From contig NZ_CP120863.1 in the NCBI RefSeq assembly GCF_026191725.2, positions 538,001-602,000 on the forward strand: a DNA stretch of 64,000 nucleotides, written 5' to 3'. Each line of letters begins with the position of its first letter. Positions within the stretch are counted from its first letter, which is position 1. Both the position numbers and the translations under genes were made by a program. This DNA comes from Roseibium porphyridii (GTDB lineage Bacteria > Pseudomonadota > Alphaproteobacteria > Rhizobiales > Stappiaceae). The notes below the pieces were generated by a model. It had not been told where the DNA came from. It worked only from the letters and a program-made list of their open reading frames with translations, and did not search any database. Shown here piece after piece: positions 34,155-44,453 of the stretch.

Positions 34155-36929
34155 TCAAAACTCGTCTTCTACGCCATTTTGTACCAGAATTTCGCGTTTT
34201 CCGGCATGGTTGGCGGCGCTGATCACACCTTCTTGTTCCATGCGTTCAATCAAAGATGCTGCCCGATTGTAGCCGATTGACAGACGTCGCTGAATGTAGG
34301 AAGTCGACGCTTTCTTGTCTCGCAGGACAATGGCGACTGCCTTGTCATAGAGCTCGTTGCCCTCTCCGCCGCCCGCAAGACCGCCACCACCGTCATAAGG
34401 GCCGTCGCTGGCTTCCTCCTCTTCCGTGACAGCTTCCAGATATTGAGGAGTGCCCTGAACTTTCAGATGTTTCACAATATCTTCGACTTCATCATCGGAA
34501 ACAAACGGGCCGTGGACACGCTGAATGCGGCCACCGCCAGCCATGAACAGCATGTCGCCCATGCCAAGCAGCTGTTCTGCGCCCATTTCACCCAGGATCG
34601 TGCGGCTGTCGATCTTGGATGTGACCTGGAACGAAATCCGGGTCGGGAAGTTGGCCTTGATCGTGCCGGTAATGACGTCAACAGACGGTCTCTGGGTCGC
34701 CATGATCAGGTGAATGCCGGCGGCTCGGGCCATCTGGGCAAGGCGCTGAATCGCACCCTCGATGTCTTTGCCCGCAACCATCATGAGGTCGGCCATCTCG
34801 TCCACGACGACGACGATGTAAGGCATCGCCTCGAGCGGCAGTTCCTCTTCCTCGTAGATCGGTTGCCCGGTTTCGCGGTCAAACCCGGTTTGAACTGTGC
34901 GCGTAAAGCTTTCGCCTTTTTCCAACGCCTGCTTGATGCGGGTGTTGTAGCCGTCAATGTTCCTGACGCCCATTTTGGACATCTTCTTGTAACGGTCCTC
35001 CATTTCCCGGACGGTCCACTTCAGGGCGACAACGGCCTTGTTCGGATCGGTGACAACCGGCGTCAGCAAATGCGGGATGCCGTCATAGATGGACAGCTCC
35101 AGCATCTTTGGGTCGATCATGATCATTTTGCACTGGTCCGGCGTCAGTCGGTAAAGCAGTGACAGGATCATGGTGTTGATGGAGACCGACTTACCGGAAC
35201 CTGTGGTACCGGCCACAAGCAAGTGAGGCATGCGCGCCAAATCGGCTACAACGCTTTCGCCGTTGATTGTCTTGCCAAGCGCAAGCGCCAGTTTCGATTT
35301 GGACTTTTCAAAGTCCTGCGCGGCCAGAAGTTCGCGCAGATATACGGTTTCACGTCGGGCATTTGGAAGCTCGATGCCGATCGCGTTCTTGCCGGGAATG
35401 ACGGCCACACGCGCCGAGATTGCGCTCATCGAACGAGCGATGTCATCGGCAAGTCCAATCACGCGGGACGATTTGATGCCAGGGGCCGGTTCCAGTTCGT
35501 AGAGTGTGACGACCGGACCAGGGCGAACCTCGATGATTTCACCGCGCACACCAAAATCTTCCAGGACACCTTCAAGGATGCGCGCATTTTGTTCCAATGC
35601 ATCCGCTGAAAGTCCCGGAACTTTGCCGCCGGCTTTGGGTTCTTCAAGCAGGCGCAACGGTGGCAGTTCGTATTCTTCCGGCGCTCCGAGGAAGGACGGC
35701 TGAGCTTCGTCAATCGCACGCTTGCTCTGCTTTGGACGAGGCGCGGGTGGAATGACCCGGCCTGCCTGAGCTGCTGCCTGTGCGGACTGACCTGGTTGCT
35801 GCGAAGGTGCTGGTGCCTGTTCCGGCGCAGCGATGCCGACGGGAACGGCCGGACGTCCGGTAACGGGGCCCTTGTCGATCAGAAGGTCGTCGGGTTCAAA
35901 ACTCTCGCCCTCGTCTTCGAAGGGCGGTTCCTGATAGGGGTCGTCATGGTCGAAATCGTCGCCACCGCGACCGCGGCCGTAAAACTCGTCGAGGCCGTCG
36001 TCGTCCTGCGGCATGAGACGACCCTTGAGGGCGCGTTTGAAAACGCTCAGGCGACCACCGCGATGGTCCTCTTCCGCCTCATATTCGATGTCTTCCTCGT
36101 CTTCGTCCCAGTCCTCGTCATCCGGTTCAGGGCGTGACCGTTTAAGTCCCGTCAGGCGGCGGAGATGCGCGCCGGTCGACATGCGCCAATGCTCCACCTG
36201 CCCGACAAAGGCGGTTGCCATCATGCCAAGGCGGGATTCACCTTCATCGTCATCAAGACCCAATTCGTCTTCAATGGCGCGGCCATGGCCAGCTGGCGCT
36301 GCCACCGGCTCGACGCGTTCTTTTGGCTGACCGATTGAACCGAGCCACCCGGCAGCGGCCAGCAGGAACAATATCGCCGGAACACCAAGGCCAAGTCCGC
36401 CGACAATCGTGGCCGCACCGCTGGTCATGTTTCCGGTGATCAGGGCCGGGAAGCTATGGACGGTGTCACCGAGGAAGCCGCCCAAACCAGTGGGGAGCGG
36501 CCAGCTTTCAGGAACCGGAAGTGCCGCAAGAGCACCAGCGGCCAGGCCTGAACCAATGACCCAATACAAGAGCCGCCTTCTGCCGATACCGAGTTCGTGG
36601 CCTGTCATCAATCGCCAGCCCCACAGGACGAGCGGAATCAGGAAAACGGCAGTGGCCAGGCCGATGGTCTGCATCAGGATGTCAGAGATAACAGCGCCCG
36701 GTGCTCCGAGAGCATTGCGGACGGGTCCTTCGGTCGCATGGTTCAGGCTTGGATCGGCGACCGACCAGGTTGCAAGGCTTGCCGCCAGCATGGCTGCAAG
36801 TGCAATGATGCCAAGGCCGGACGCACCCACGAGATTGCGTCTAAGGAAGCGCTTGAGCGGGCTTTCCGTATCCAGCAGGTCTGCCGCTGTCCGGCGGCTG
36901 TTTCCGCGAACTGCACCGGCCCGTCTCAT
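34155..36929 (-). CDS. ftsK: DNA translocase FtsK
   Basis: FtsK pumps chromosome DNA at the closing septum and activates XerCD recombination. The 924-residue protein has four N-terminal membrane segments (about residues 32-200), an acidic and Pro-rich linker (to about 400), the motor with Walker [15 protein letters not shown] and Walker [18 protein letters not shown], and a C-terminal gamma winged helix ([22 protein letters not shown]) that reads KOPS sites. The ATG at 36929 has GGGAG before it and overlaps the aminotransferase stop. Confidence 0.95.
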   Translation of the reverse strand: MRRAGAVRGNSRRTAADLLDTESPLKRFLRRNLVGASGLGIIALAAMLAASLATWSVADPSLNHATEGPVRNALGAPGAVISDILMQTIGLATAVFLIPLVLWGWRLMTGHELGIGRRRLLYWVIGSGLAAGALAALPVPESWPLPTGLGGFLGDTVHSFPALITGNMTSGAATIVGGLGLGVPAILFLLAAAGWLGSIGQPKERVEPVAAPAGHGRAIEDELGLDDDEGESRLGMMATAFVGQVEHWRMSTGAHLRRLTGLKRSRPEPDDEDWDEDEEDIEYEAEEDHRGGRLSVFKRALKGRLMPQDDDGLDEFYGRGRGGDDFDHDDPYQEPPFEDEGESFEPDDLLIDKGPVTGRPAVPVGIAAPEQAPAPSQQPGQSAQAAAQAGRVIPPAPRPKQSKRAIDEAQPSFLGAPEEYELPPLRLLEEPKAGGKVPGLSADALEQNARILEGVLEDFGVRGEIIEVRPGPVVTLYELEPAPGIKSSRVIGLADDIARSMSAISARVAVIPGKNAIGIELPNARRETVYLRELLAAQDFEKSKSKLALALGKTINGESVVADLARMPHLLVAGTTGSGKSVSINTMILSLLYRLTPDQCKMIMIDPKMLELSIYDGIPHLLTPVVTDPNKAVVALKWTVREMEDRYKKMSKMGVRNIDGYNTRIKQALEKGESFTRTVQTGFDRETGQPIYEEEELPLEAMPYIVVVVDEMADLMMVAGKDIEGAIQRLAQMARAAGIHLIMATQRPSVDVITGTIKANFPTRISFQVTSKIDSRTILGEMGAEQLLGMGDMLFMAGGGRIQRVHGPFVSDDEVEDIVKHLKVQGTPQYLEAVTEEEEASDGPYDGGGGLAGGGEGNELYDKAVAIVLRDKKASTSYIQRRLSIGYNRAASLIERMEQEGVISAANHAGKREILVQNGVEDEF

Positions 36930-38173
36930 GACTTGTCTCCCAACCAATTTGCAAATCGTTCAAGGGCGATTTCGGTCTGTTCCAGCGGTGCTGTCAGCCC
37001 CACACGAATGTAATGACGTCCCGGATTGCTGCCGTCCGATTGATCTGAGGCGAGATAGCTGCCGGGTACGACTTTCACGCCGATATCGGTCCAAAGGGAT
37101 CGGGTCACGGCAACACCGTCTCCCCACCTGGACACGTCGAGCCACAGGAAGAACCCGGCTTCAGGCGTGACCTTGCCAAGGATTGGGCCCAGATGACGTT
37201 CGGCAGCTTTGAACTTTTCGTTGTAGAGCCGCCGGTTTTCGGCGACATGCGCCTCGTCCTGGTAGGCTCTCACGGCAACGGCCTGCGCAGGCAATGGTAC
37301 CTGGGGCGCGGCGAGGCCCCGGAATTTCGACCATTTTTCAAGGAAAACCGGATCACCGGCGGCAAAACCGCAGCGCAGACCCGCCAAATTCGAGCGTTTG
37401 GACAATGAATTCAACACAATGATGTTGGCAAAGTCGGTGCCCATAGCCTTCGCGGCTTCCAGAATACCCGGAGGCGGTGTCTCCCGGTATATTTCCGAAT
37501 AGCACTCGTCCGCGAAGATAAAGAACCGGTGCTTGCGTGCCATTCCGATCAACCGCTGCCAATAGGCAATATCAGCGACAAAGCCTTCCGGATTGGTGGG
37601 CGAGGCAACATAAAATGCGACCGTCCTGTCGAGCAACTCTGTGTCCAGACTGTCGAGATCAGGCAGAAAATTGTTGCCGGGAACTGCGTCAAGCAAAACG
37701 GCTTCCCCGTCTGCGACGTGGGCAGCAGCAGCATACGTTTGATAAAACGGGTTGGGCAGGATAACCGCGGGATGGTCGAGGCCCTTGTCCAGCTGGTCCC
37801 GCGCCGCAATTGCGCCAAAGGACAAACCTTCGCGCGAACCGTTCAGCGGCAGGACACCGTTTTCAGCGTCTACCATGCCATCAAGCGAATAGCGCTTGTC
37901 GAGCCATGTAGCGATGGCCTGGCGGAATTCCGGCGATCCCTTGATCGGCGGATATCTCCGAAAACCGGCGAGATTCTTGGACAGGACTTCACCGGTAAAA
38001 TCGGGAATCGCATGCTGTGGCTCACCAATGGTCATGATGATTGGGTCAAGACCAGGTGTCTCACCGTCCAGCAGTTCGGCAAGGCGTTGAAACGGATTGG
38101 AGCTCGGCAGGCATGCTCCGCGCTGATAGGCAATTTGGCTGGCAGTCATCGAGGATCCGCAGTCGTTACGCAT
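36926..38173 (-). CDS. Class I/II pyridoxal-phosphate aminotransferase, DapC-like
   Basis: This fold-type I aminotransferase has the PLP Lys in [31 protein letters not shown] and [13 protein letters not shown] place the Asn, Asp and Tyr contacts. The C-terminal Arg in HYIRVGL binds the substrate carboxylate. Similarity favours N-succinyl-diaminopimelate aminotransferase (DapC) or a related enzyme, but the substrate is not fixed by motifs. The start is either ATG 38173 (415 residues) or ATG 38149; neither ribosome-binding site is convincing. First gene of a unit with ftsK. Confidence 0.82.
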   Translation of the reverse strand: MRNDCGSSMTASQIAYQRGACLPSSNPFQRLAELLDGETPGLDPIIMTIGEPQHAIPDFTGEVLSKNLAGFRRYPPIKGSPEFRQAIATWLDKRYSLDGMVDAENGVLPLNGSREGLSFGAIAARDQLDKGLDHPAVILPNPFYQTYAAAAHVADGEAVLLDAVPGNNFLPDLDSLDTELLDRTVAFYVASPTNPEGFVADIAYWQRLIGMARKHRFFIFADECYSEIYRETPPPGILEAAKAMGTDFANIIVLNSLSKRSNLAGLRCGFAAGDPVFLEKWSKFRGLAAPQVPLPAQAVAVRAYQDEAHVAENRRLYNEKFKAAERHLGPILGKVTPEAGFFLWLDVSRWGDGVAVTRSLWTDIGVKVVPGSYLASDQSDGSNPGRHYIRVGLTAPLEQTEIALERFANWLGDKS

Positions 38174-38416
38174 AACTTTGAGACGACCCTATCGCCCACA
38201 TGGTAAAGCTCTTATTAACCAAGCAGGCCGTCTTGTGATTTTCAGCCATGATTTGAGCTGAGGTGATCGCTTTTTCAGAGTTGCTCCCATAGAGACGGCT
38301 TGCAGGTGGTCCGACTTGTTTCGCTGATCGGGCTGGCCGACAAGAATTGCTTGTTTAATTGCAAAGGTTTTGCTCTCATCTGGCCAGAAAACAATTGAGC
38401 CGGGGGTGCCTCTTTC

Positions 38417-39070
38417 GTGACTGAACAGCCTAAAACCGTCGTCTGTTTCGGAGATTCGCTCACATGGGGCTTCAATCCGGTCGATAAGTCCCGTTTCGGG
38501 CACGACATCCGTTGGACACGGTTGCTGCAAAGAGAGCTGGGCGACCGATACTATGTGGTTGAAGAAGGGATCAATGGCCGTACGACCGTGTTCGAAGATC
38601 CCGTGCGGGGTGACAAGAACGGGTTGGCGCATCTGGAAGGCATTCGCAAAACCCACATGCCCATCGACATCATGACCATCATGCTGGGCACGAACGATCT
38701 GCAGGATCGTTTCTGCATGAGCGCGGATGCAATTGGACGCGCCATGGGCCGGATCCTTTTTTCCGCAACCCGTGCGACGGACGATGTCGAAGGTCGAGCT
38801 CCGAAAGTTCTGTTGATGGCACCACCACCACTGGGTGACTTCACTGGCAAGGAATTTGCCGGCGTTTATTCAAATGCTCACGGCCGCGAGCAGTCGAAAC
38901 TGATTGCGGGTGTCTACCGGCAGATCGCGGCGGAATATGGCGTTGGATTCTTTGATACGTCCAGCGTGATATCCGTGAGCGACATTGATGCCATTCACTT
39001 TGAAGCCGCACCGCAGGCGGATCTGGCAAAAGCGATTGCTGCTGAAGTGCGCGCGCTCGATACGGCCTAA
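38417..39070 (+). CDS. SGNH/GDSL hydrolase
   Basis: The 217-residue protein has block I FGDSLTWG with the nucleophile Ser, block II Gly in EGINGRTT, block III Asn in MLGTNDL, and block V DAIHFEA with Asp and His. This is the arylesterase/acyl hydrolase type. No signal peptide is seen, so it acts in the cytosol. It starts with GTG; the upstream GGGGTGCC is a weak ribosome-binding site. Its stop is one base from the stop of the convergent HEAT-like gene. Confidence 0.87.
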   Translation: MTEQPKTVVCFGDSLTWGFNPVDKSRFGHDIRWTRLLQRELGDRYYVVEEGINGRTTVFEDPVRGDKNGLAHLEGIRKTHMPIDIMTIMLGTNDLQDRFCMSADAIGRAMGRILFSATRATDDVEGRAPKVLLMAPPPLGDFTGKEFAGVYSNAHGREQSKLIAGVYRQIAAEYGVGFFDTSSVISVSDIDAIHFEAAPQADLAKAIAAEVRALDTA

Positions 39071-39071
39071 G

Positions 39072-39590
39072 TTAATTTCCCAGCTTTTCAAGCGCCTTAC
39101 GAATGCGAACCCTGACCGATCCGGCAGTTTCAACGTCACGGGCGTCCGTCAGGATATTGCGCACCCTGTCGATCATTTCAGGGTAGCTAAGTGCCAGAAC
39201 GGCAAGGCCGTAGTAGGCCCACGCCCGCACAAATTTGTTGTCGCTACGGGTTCCGGTTTCGACAAATCCCTCAAGTTCGCCATAAGGCGCTAGTGACAAC
39301 TGGAGCTTCTCGAAATACTGAAGAACATGCAGCTTTGCTTCCCAATGTGAGATTTTGGCAAGCAGGCCGAGATGCTGTCGTGTGAGATCTTCAGGAAGCG
39401 GCGGCCCTTTCAGATCGAAGTGGCGCTTGAGAAGCCAGGTGGCACTGCGCTGGCAGTCCTCGATCTCACACAGCCCTACCAACGCCTGGACAAAAACCGG
39501 ATTGGCGCGTTCACTTTCGAAAAGGGCTTCCAGTTTGCCGGTATCCTTGCCGTCCCACGCCGAAAGTATTGTGCGAAGGGTCTCTGACAT
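39072..39590 (-). CDS. HEAT-like helical protein of unknown function
   Basis: I do not recognise a named family. The 172 residues read as paired helices resembling HEAT repeats (HWEAKLHVLQYFEKL and FVRAWAYYGLAVLALSYPE). No catalytic or membrane motif is visible. It lies seven bases after the SDHAF4-like gene and likely shares its transcript. Such repeats usually form protein-binding surfaces. Confidence 0.7.
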   Translation of the reverse strand: MSETLRTILSAWDGKDTGKLEALFESERANPVFVQALVGLCEIEDCQRSATWLLKRHFDLKGPPLPEDLTRQHLGLLAKISHWEAKLHVLQYFEKLQLSLAPYGELEGFVETGTRSDNKFVRAWAYYGLAVLALSYPEMIDRVRNILTDARDVETAGSVRVRIRKALEKLGN

Positions 39591-39597
39591 GGGGCAA

Positions 39598-39861
39598 TCA
39601 GAAGTCGACCGTCAGGCCTTTGATTTCCCAATCGTCATAGCGTGTGGGCTCCAGCCCCCCGCGACCGTTGACCTCTTGAGGCAACGCTTCCTGCTTACCG
39701 TCTATCTCTTTGCGTCGCGCTTCTGCTTCCATCAGTGCGCGCTGGGCGGCGGGTGGCAGATCTTCAAATTTCTTTTTCGGGACAGCCTCGATTTCCGTCT
39801 TCAAGGAAGGGGCGTCGGTCTGCGAATAGGCAGCAGTTGCTGTGTCCGGTTTGTCCGTCAT
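39598..39861 (-). CDS. SDHAF4/DUF1674 family succinate dehydrogenase assembly factor
   Basis: The 87-residue product ends in the family signature: EVNGRGGLEPTRYDDWEIKG and then LTVDF. In mitochondria SDHAF4 protects free flavinylated SdhA during complex II assembly, and the bacterial homologues are thought to act likewise. The N-terminal half is low in structure. The sdh genes are not in the window. Confidence 0.87.
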   Translation of the reverse strand: MTDKPDTATAAYSQTDAPSLKTEIEAVPKKKFEDLPPAAQRALMEAEARRKEIDGKQEALPQEVNGRGGLEPTRYDDWEIKGLTVDF

Positions 39862-40015
39862 GGTTCCTGTTCATCCGGATTACGCTTTTGTCATGTGTAT
39901 ATAGGGCAATCTTGCCAAGAATGGCAGCAATTCCCATCTTGGAAATGGTACCGAAGTGCGAGAGCACGGTGACGGGCCGGGATCGAACCGAACAAGGAAA
40001 TGGAAACAGGCGGCG

Positions 40016-40975
40016 ATGAATTACATTCGCACAGCAATGCTTTTGGCGGCTATGACCGCCTTGTTTATGGGCATAGGCTTCATGATCGGCGGCCAGGCAG
40101 GCATGATCATTGCCCTGGCGATTGCTGCTGCCATGAACCTTTTCAGTTATTGGAACGCCGACAAGATGGTTTTGCGCATGCATCATGCGCGAGAAGTCGA
40201 TGAACGCTCAGCTCCCGATTTTTATCGAATGATACAGCGTCTAGCGCAGAATGCCGATCTGACAATGCCGAAGGTCTATGTCATCGACAATCCGCAACCG
40301 AATGCGTTTGCGACCGGCCGGAACCCGCAAAATGCTGCCGTTGCCGCGACGACCGGCCTCTTGAACATGCTGACGCCAGAGGAAGTTGCGGGTGTCATGG
40401 CGCATGAACTGGCGCATGTGAAAAACCACGACACCCTGATCATGACGATCACGGCGACGATTGCCGGTGCGATTTCCATGCTGGCCAATTTTGCCTTCTT
40501 CTTTGGCGGCAACAGGAACAATCCACTTGGCATTGTCGGCATGTTGCTGATGATGATCGTTGCTCCGATGGCTGCGATGGTTGTGCAGATGGCGATTTCG
40601 AGGACGCGCGAATATGCGGCAGACCGGATGGGCGCTGAAATCTGTGGCGAGCCCATGTGGCTGGCATCCGCGCTTGGCAAGATAGCTGGCGGGGTGAAAC
40701 GAATTCACAATCCGGATGCGGAAGCCAATCCGGCAACAGCGCATATGTTCATCATGAATCCGCTGTCCGGCGAGCGCATGGACAATCTGTTTTCCACGCA
40801 CCCGAACACGGAGAACAGGATCAACGAGTTGCGCAAACTTGCCGATGGTGGGCTTGGAACCGGTGGCCGGATGTCATTCAGCCGCGGCTCTTCTCCGCAA
40901 TCTGGCCCCTGGGCCGGATCTGGCCGGTCAGAACCGGCAAGTCCGCCGCGCAGTCCGAAGGGCCCTTGGGGCTGA
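40016..40975 (+). CDS. htpX: Membrane zinc protease HtpX
   Basis: HtpX is an inner-membrane metalloprotease that clears damaged membrane proteins. The 319-residue protein has membrane segments at about 5-25, 30-48, 145-165 and 180-200. The active site [10 protein letters not shown] supplies two zinc His and the Glu, and the third ligand is the Glu of [12 protein letters not shown]. The ATG at 40016 begins [14 protein letters not shown], matching relatives. The C-terminus has a Gly/Ser/Pro-rich tail typical of alphaproteobacterial HtpX. Confidence 0.94.
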   Translation: MNYIRTAMLLAAMTALFMGIGFMIGGQAGMIIALAIAAAMNLFSYWNADKMVLRMHHAREVDERSAPDFYRMIQRLAQNADLTMPKVYVIDNPQPNAFATGRNPQNAAVAATTGLLNMLTPEEVAGVMAHELAHVKNHDTLIMTITATIAGAISMLANFAFFFGGNRNNPLGIVGMLLMMIVAPMAAMVVQMAISRTREYAADRMGAEICGEPMWLASALGKIAGGVKRIHNPDAEANPATAHMFIMNPLSGERMDNLFSTHPNTENRINELRKLADGGLGTGGRMSFSRGSSPQSGPWAGSGRSEPASPPRSPKGPWG

Positions 40976-41039
40976 TCACAAGGCGAACGCGCAAAAACTT
41001 CTTTGCCAACTGCCCTCAGCACCTTAAACTTGTTTCATC

Positions 41040-41078
41040 GCGCCGCAGCCGGAGCCCCCGTCTGCGGCGCTTGGTTTT
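41040..41078 (+). terminator. Stem-loop between htpX and rsmB
   Basis: GCGCCGCAG pairs with CTGCGGCGC around 13 bases, followed by TTGGTTTT. Fits a rho-independent terminator for htpX, 20 bases before the rsmB start. Confidence 0.7.
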
Positions 41079-41098
41079 CCTGAACATGGTAAGATGAC

Positions 41099-42475
41099 TT
41101 GACGAGACGGCCGAACAACAATCGTAGACCTGCTGCCACTGATGGAAGCCAGCCAGCCGACAAACCGGGCTTTGCCGCACGCAAGGTCGCTGCTGATATT
41201 CTCGGCAATGTCGTCCATAAGAAACGCCCGTTAGACGGAGAGCTGGACACACAGTCGGGTCACTCCGGGTTTCGTGCGCTTGCCGGTAACGACAGATCCC
41301 TGGTGCGGGCCATCGTCGGAGCGGGCCTGAGGCACAGGGGCGAGATTGCCGAAATCCTGACCAGACTGCTGGATCGGGATATTCCGGAGAAAACCGGCCG
41401 GGTTCTCGACATTCTTCATGTTGCCATTGCCCAGATGCTTTTCCTGGATGTTCCAGACAGAGCGGCAGTTTCGCTGGCGGTGGATCATGCGGGTCTGGAT
41501 CGCCGCGCGCGGCCCTACAAAGGGTTGGTGAATGGCGTTTTGCGCCGCTTGGGGCGGGAGCGAAGTGACCTTACTGAAGATCTTGATGCCGAACTTCTCA
41601 ACACGCCTGATTGGCTCTGGACCAGTTGGCAGGAAGCCTATGGTGAAGATTTGGCGCGCAAGATTTCCACGGCGCATCAAAAAGAAGCTGCGCTTGATCT
41701 TTCCGTCAAGGAAAACCCGGCCGACTGGGCACGCCGCCTCGACGGCGTGCCCGTCGGCGTCGGCACCGTGCGTCTCTTCAAGAAAGGAGCTGTCGAGGCT
41801 CTGGAGGGGTTTGATGACGGTGCGTGGTGGGTTCAAGATGTTGCCGCGGCACTTCCAGCGCACTTGCTGGGGAATGTTGCAGGCTTGAAGGTTGCAGATC
41901 TTTGTGCGGCCCCTGGGGGTAAGACAGCACAGCTTGCAGCTGCAGGAGCCACTGTCACGGCAATCGACATTTCCAAAGGCCGGCTCAAGAGGCTGTCGGA
42001 AAATATGCAGCGTTTGGGATTGTCCGTTGAAACCGTTGCTTCTGACCTTCGAAGTTATGAACCGGCGGTGCCATTTGACGCGGTCTTGCTGGATGCACCC
42101 TGCAGCGCAACCGGTACGATCCGTCGGCACCCGGATGTTCCCTGGATCAAGAAGCCGTATGACATTGAGAAACTTTCGGAAATTCAAGCAGAGCTGCTGG
42201 ATCGGGTGATCGCCTGGGTCAAGCCTGGCGGGTTGATCGTCTATTGCACCTGTTCCCTTGAAGCTGCGGAAGGGGAAACCCAGGTAAGTGCGTTCCTGGC
42301 GCGGCAAACCGGGAAAATCGAAGTGGTTGAGATAAACGCTGATGAGATCGGTGGTCTCACAGAATGCATTACGGCTGAGGGTTATTTGCGGTGCATGCCG
42401 TGTTACGAGGCTGGTGAAACGCCGGAAACTACGGGAATGGACGGATTTTTCGCTGCCAGATTCAGGCGGTCTTAA
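41099..42475 (+). CDS. rsmB: 16S rRNA m5C967 methyltransferase RsmB
   Basis: RsmB methylates C967 of 16S rRNA using S-adenosylmethionine. The 458-residue protein has an N-terminal NusB-like RNA-binding domain (about residues 25-165) and a Rossmann methyltransferase domain: VADLCAAPGGKTAQLAAAGA binds SAM, LLDAPCSATGTIRRHPDV and YCTCSLEAAEGE give the two active-site cysteines. Start is TTG at 41099; no in-frame ATG is near. Confidence 0.92.
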   Translation: MTRRPNNNRRPAATDGSQPADKPGFAARKVAADILGNVVHKKRPLDGELDTQSGHSGFRALAGNDRSLVRAIVGAGLRHRGEIAEILTRLLDRDIPEKTGRVLDILHVAIAQMLFLDVPDRAAVSLAVDHAGLDRRARPYKGLVNGVLRRLGRERSDLTEDLDAELLNTPDWLWTSWQEAYGEDLARKISTAHQKEAALDLSVKENPADWARRLDGVPVGVGTVRLFKKGAVEALEGFDDGAWWVQDVAAALPAHLLGNVAGLKVADLCAAPGGKTAQLAAAGATVTAIDISKGRLKRLSENMQRLGLSVETVASDLRSYEPAVPFDAVLLDAPCSATGTIRRHPDVPWIKKPYDIEKLSEIQAELLDRVIAWVKPGGLIVYCTCSLEAAEGETQVSAFLARQTGKIEVVEINADEIGGLTECITAEGYLRCMPCYEAGETPETTGMDGFFAARFRRS

Positions 42476-42602
42476 CGTGGCATAAACTGTTCACTTGCAA
42501 TGATTCCCTAAATGAAATGCTAACCTTAACGATCCGTTTCTTCAGTTTGTGATCGGAGAGTATCATCGTCGCGCGTGAACCATCGATGTTGGAGATGGTT
42601 TG

Positions 42603-44360
42603 GTGAATATCGCAAGCCTCAACGAAAGAAGCCGGATCTGGCGTCTTGTGGCCCTGCATGTTTGGCAACGCTCCCTGAAATGGATGCATGGCGGACCGCT
42701 GTTCCGCATGCAGCCGTTTTCGTCTGTGCCGGCACGACTCCTGATTGCGCCTCAGGATCTGCGCACCGCCGACGCGACCAATGCTGCCGATATCTATGGC
42801 GGACGATTTCTGTTTTCCGGCCACCTGGTTGAAACACAGGGCAAATCACCGTTCGAACTGAAAGCCGTGCATGAGGACTGGCAGCGCGAGCTGCACAGCT
42901 TCGGCTGGCTCCGGGATCTGCGGGCGGCCGACAGCCAGATTGCCCGGCAGAATGCGCGTGCCCTGGTTGAGGACTGGATCAAATACAGCGGACGCTGGCA
43001 TGAGATCGGTTGGGAAGCAGGTGTTGTCACCCGCCGAATTCTGTCCTGGCTCGCCCATTCGCCTTTTATTCTCCAGGATGGCGACCACGATTTTTATCGC
43101 AGCTTCGTCAAGTCTCTCGCGCGTCAGGTTCGATTTCTCCGTCAGACCATCAACGAGACCGATGATGGTGTTGAGCGGCTTCACGCAGCCCTTGCGATTG
43201 CATCAGCCTGCATCTCAATGGCCGGACAAGGACGTTTCGCCCGCCAGAGTATCCGCCGTCTGGAACACGAACTGAACCGGCAGATTCTACCCGATGGCGG
43301 CCACATATCGCGCAATCCAAGGGCTTTGATCGATATACTGGCCGACCTTCTTCCCGTTCGTCAGGCATTTGTCGCGCAAGGGCTGGAGATGCCTCCGGCC
43401 ATGCTTCAATCGGTTGATCGGATGATGCCCCTACTGCGTTTTTTCCGTCATGGAGATGGCGCGCTGGCGCATTTCAACGGTATGGGATCAACACCGGGCG
43501 ATCTTGTGGCAACAATTCTGGCCTATGACGATGCGCGTGGCGCGCCACCGGTCAATGCACCTCATTCGGGATATCAAAGGCTTAGCGGTGGGTCGTCGGT
43601 CGTCCTTCTGGATACAGGCCCGGCCCCGGTCTTGAGTGTCTCGGGCGATGCCCATGCGGGTTGCCTATCGCTTGAGTTTTCATCGGCGACCAATCGCATC
43701 GTCGTCAACTGCGGGGTCTCTCCGAAATCCAACCCTTTGTGGCGCAAGGTGAGCCGGTCGACAGCGGCCCACTCCACAGCAACGATCGAGGACACGTCCT
43801 CCAGCCGTTTCCTCTCTGAAAAACCCTTCGGTCATCTGCTTGGCGCTCCGATCCTCTCAGGTCCGGTAAATGTTCCGGTTGAGCGGGAGGACGACAGGGC
43901 CGGCAGCCGAATTTCGGCGTCCCATGACGGTTATGCTGCCGAGTTCCGGGTGCTGCACAAACGCGATGTCAGTCTCTCAGCGGATGGCACGGTGCTTGAC
44001 GGTCTGGATACGTTCTCGGCGATCGGCAACGTTGATCCGGAACACGGGTTTGCCATCCGGTTTCACCTTCATCCATCGCTGCGCACGTCTCTCATCAGGG
44101 GAGGTTCGGCCGTCCTGCTGGTTTGCCGGGATGGCGAAGCCTGGGAGTTCGAAGCCCCGGGCAGTGAGATCGTTCTGGAAGAGAGCATTTATCTGTCGGA
44201 TGTCTATGGGCACCGTAAGAGCGAGCAGATTGTTGTCGCGGGTGCACTCTTGGCAACGCCTTCCGTCGGGTGGCAGTTCCGCAAAACTGCGACTGCCAAG
44301 CTGAGCCGCAGGGGCACCAGCGATTTCGACGATGTCGGTGAACTTCCATTGGAAGAATAG
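42603..44360 (+). CDS. Heparinase II/III family protein
   Basis: The 585-residue product has an alpha/alpha toroid N-terminal part (about residues 80-300) and a beta-sandwich C-terminal part, starting with SGYQRLSGGSSVVLLDTGPAP, the heparinase II/III-like domain. In alphaproteobacteria this gene sits between rsmB and purH, as here, and its substrate is not established; a cell-surface polysaccharide is likely. No clear signal peptide is present. GTG at 42603 is preferred over TTG 42600, since GGAG lies eight bases before it. Confidence 0.85.
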   Translation: MNIASLNERSRIWRLVALHVWQRSLKWMHGGPLFRMQPFSSVPARLLIAPQDLRTADATNAADIYGGRFLFSGHLVETQGKSPFELKAVHEDWQRELHSFGWLRDLRAADSQIARQNARALVEDWIKYSGRWHEIGWEAGVVTRRILSWLAHSPFILQDGDHDFYRSFVKSLARQVRFLRQTINETDDGVERLHAALAIASACISMAGQGRFARQSIRRLEHELNRQILPDGGHISRNPRALIDILADLLPVRQAFVAQGLEMPPAMLQSVDRMMPLLRFFRHGDGALAHFNGMGSTPGDLVATILAYDDARGAPPVNAPHSGYQRLSGGSSVVLLDTGPAPVLSVSGDAHAGCLSLEFSSATNRIVVNCGVSPKSNPLWRKVSRSTAAHSTATIEDTSSSRFLSEKPFGHLLGAPILSGPVNVPVEREDDRAGSRISASHDGYAAEFRVLHKRDVSLSADGTVLDGLDTFSAIGNVDPEHGFAIRFHLHPSLRTSLIRGGSAVLLVCRDGEAWEFEAPGSEIVLEESIYLSDVYGHRKSEQIVVAGALLATPSVGWQFRKTATAKLSRRGTSDFDDVGELPLEE

Positions 44361-44453
44361 GCGCATTAGCCAAGCAAGCAGCTTTCGATTTGACCAAAGA
44401 CGTGATAGGGCGACGGCAACCTTCCCAGACTGTCCCAATCGCGAGGCATATTC

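Noticed and set aside
38200..38225. TAAA-N7-TTAAC near the aminotransferase start as a CtrA site
   Set aside because: One half-site deviates from TTAA, and a single partial match is expected by chance.
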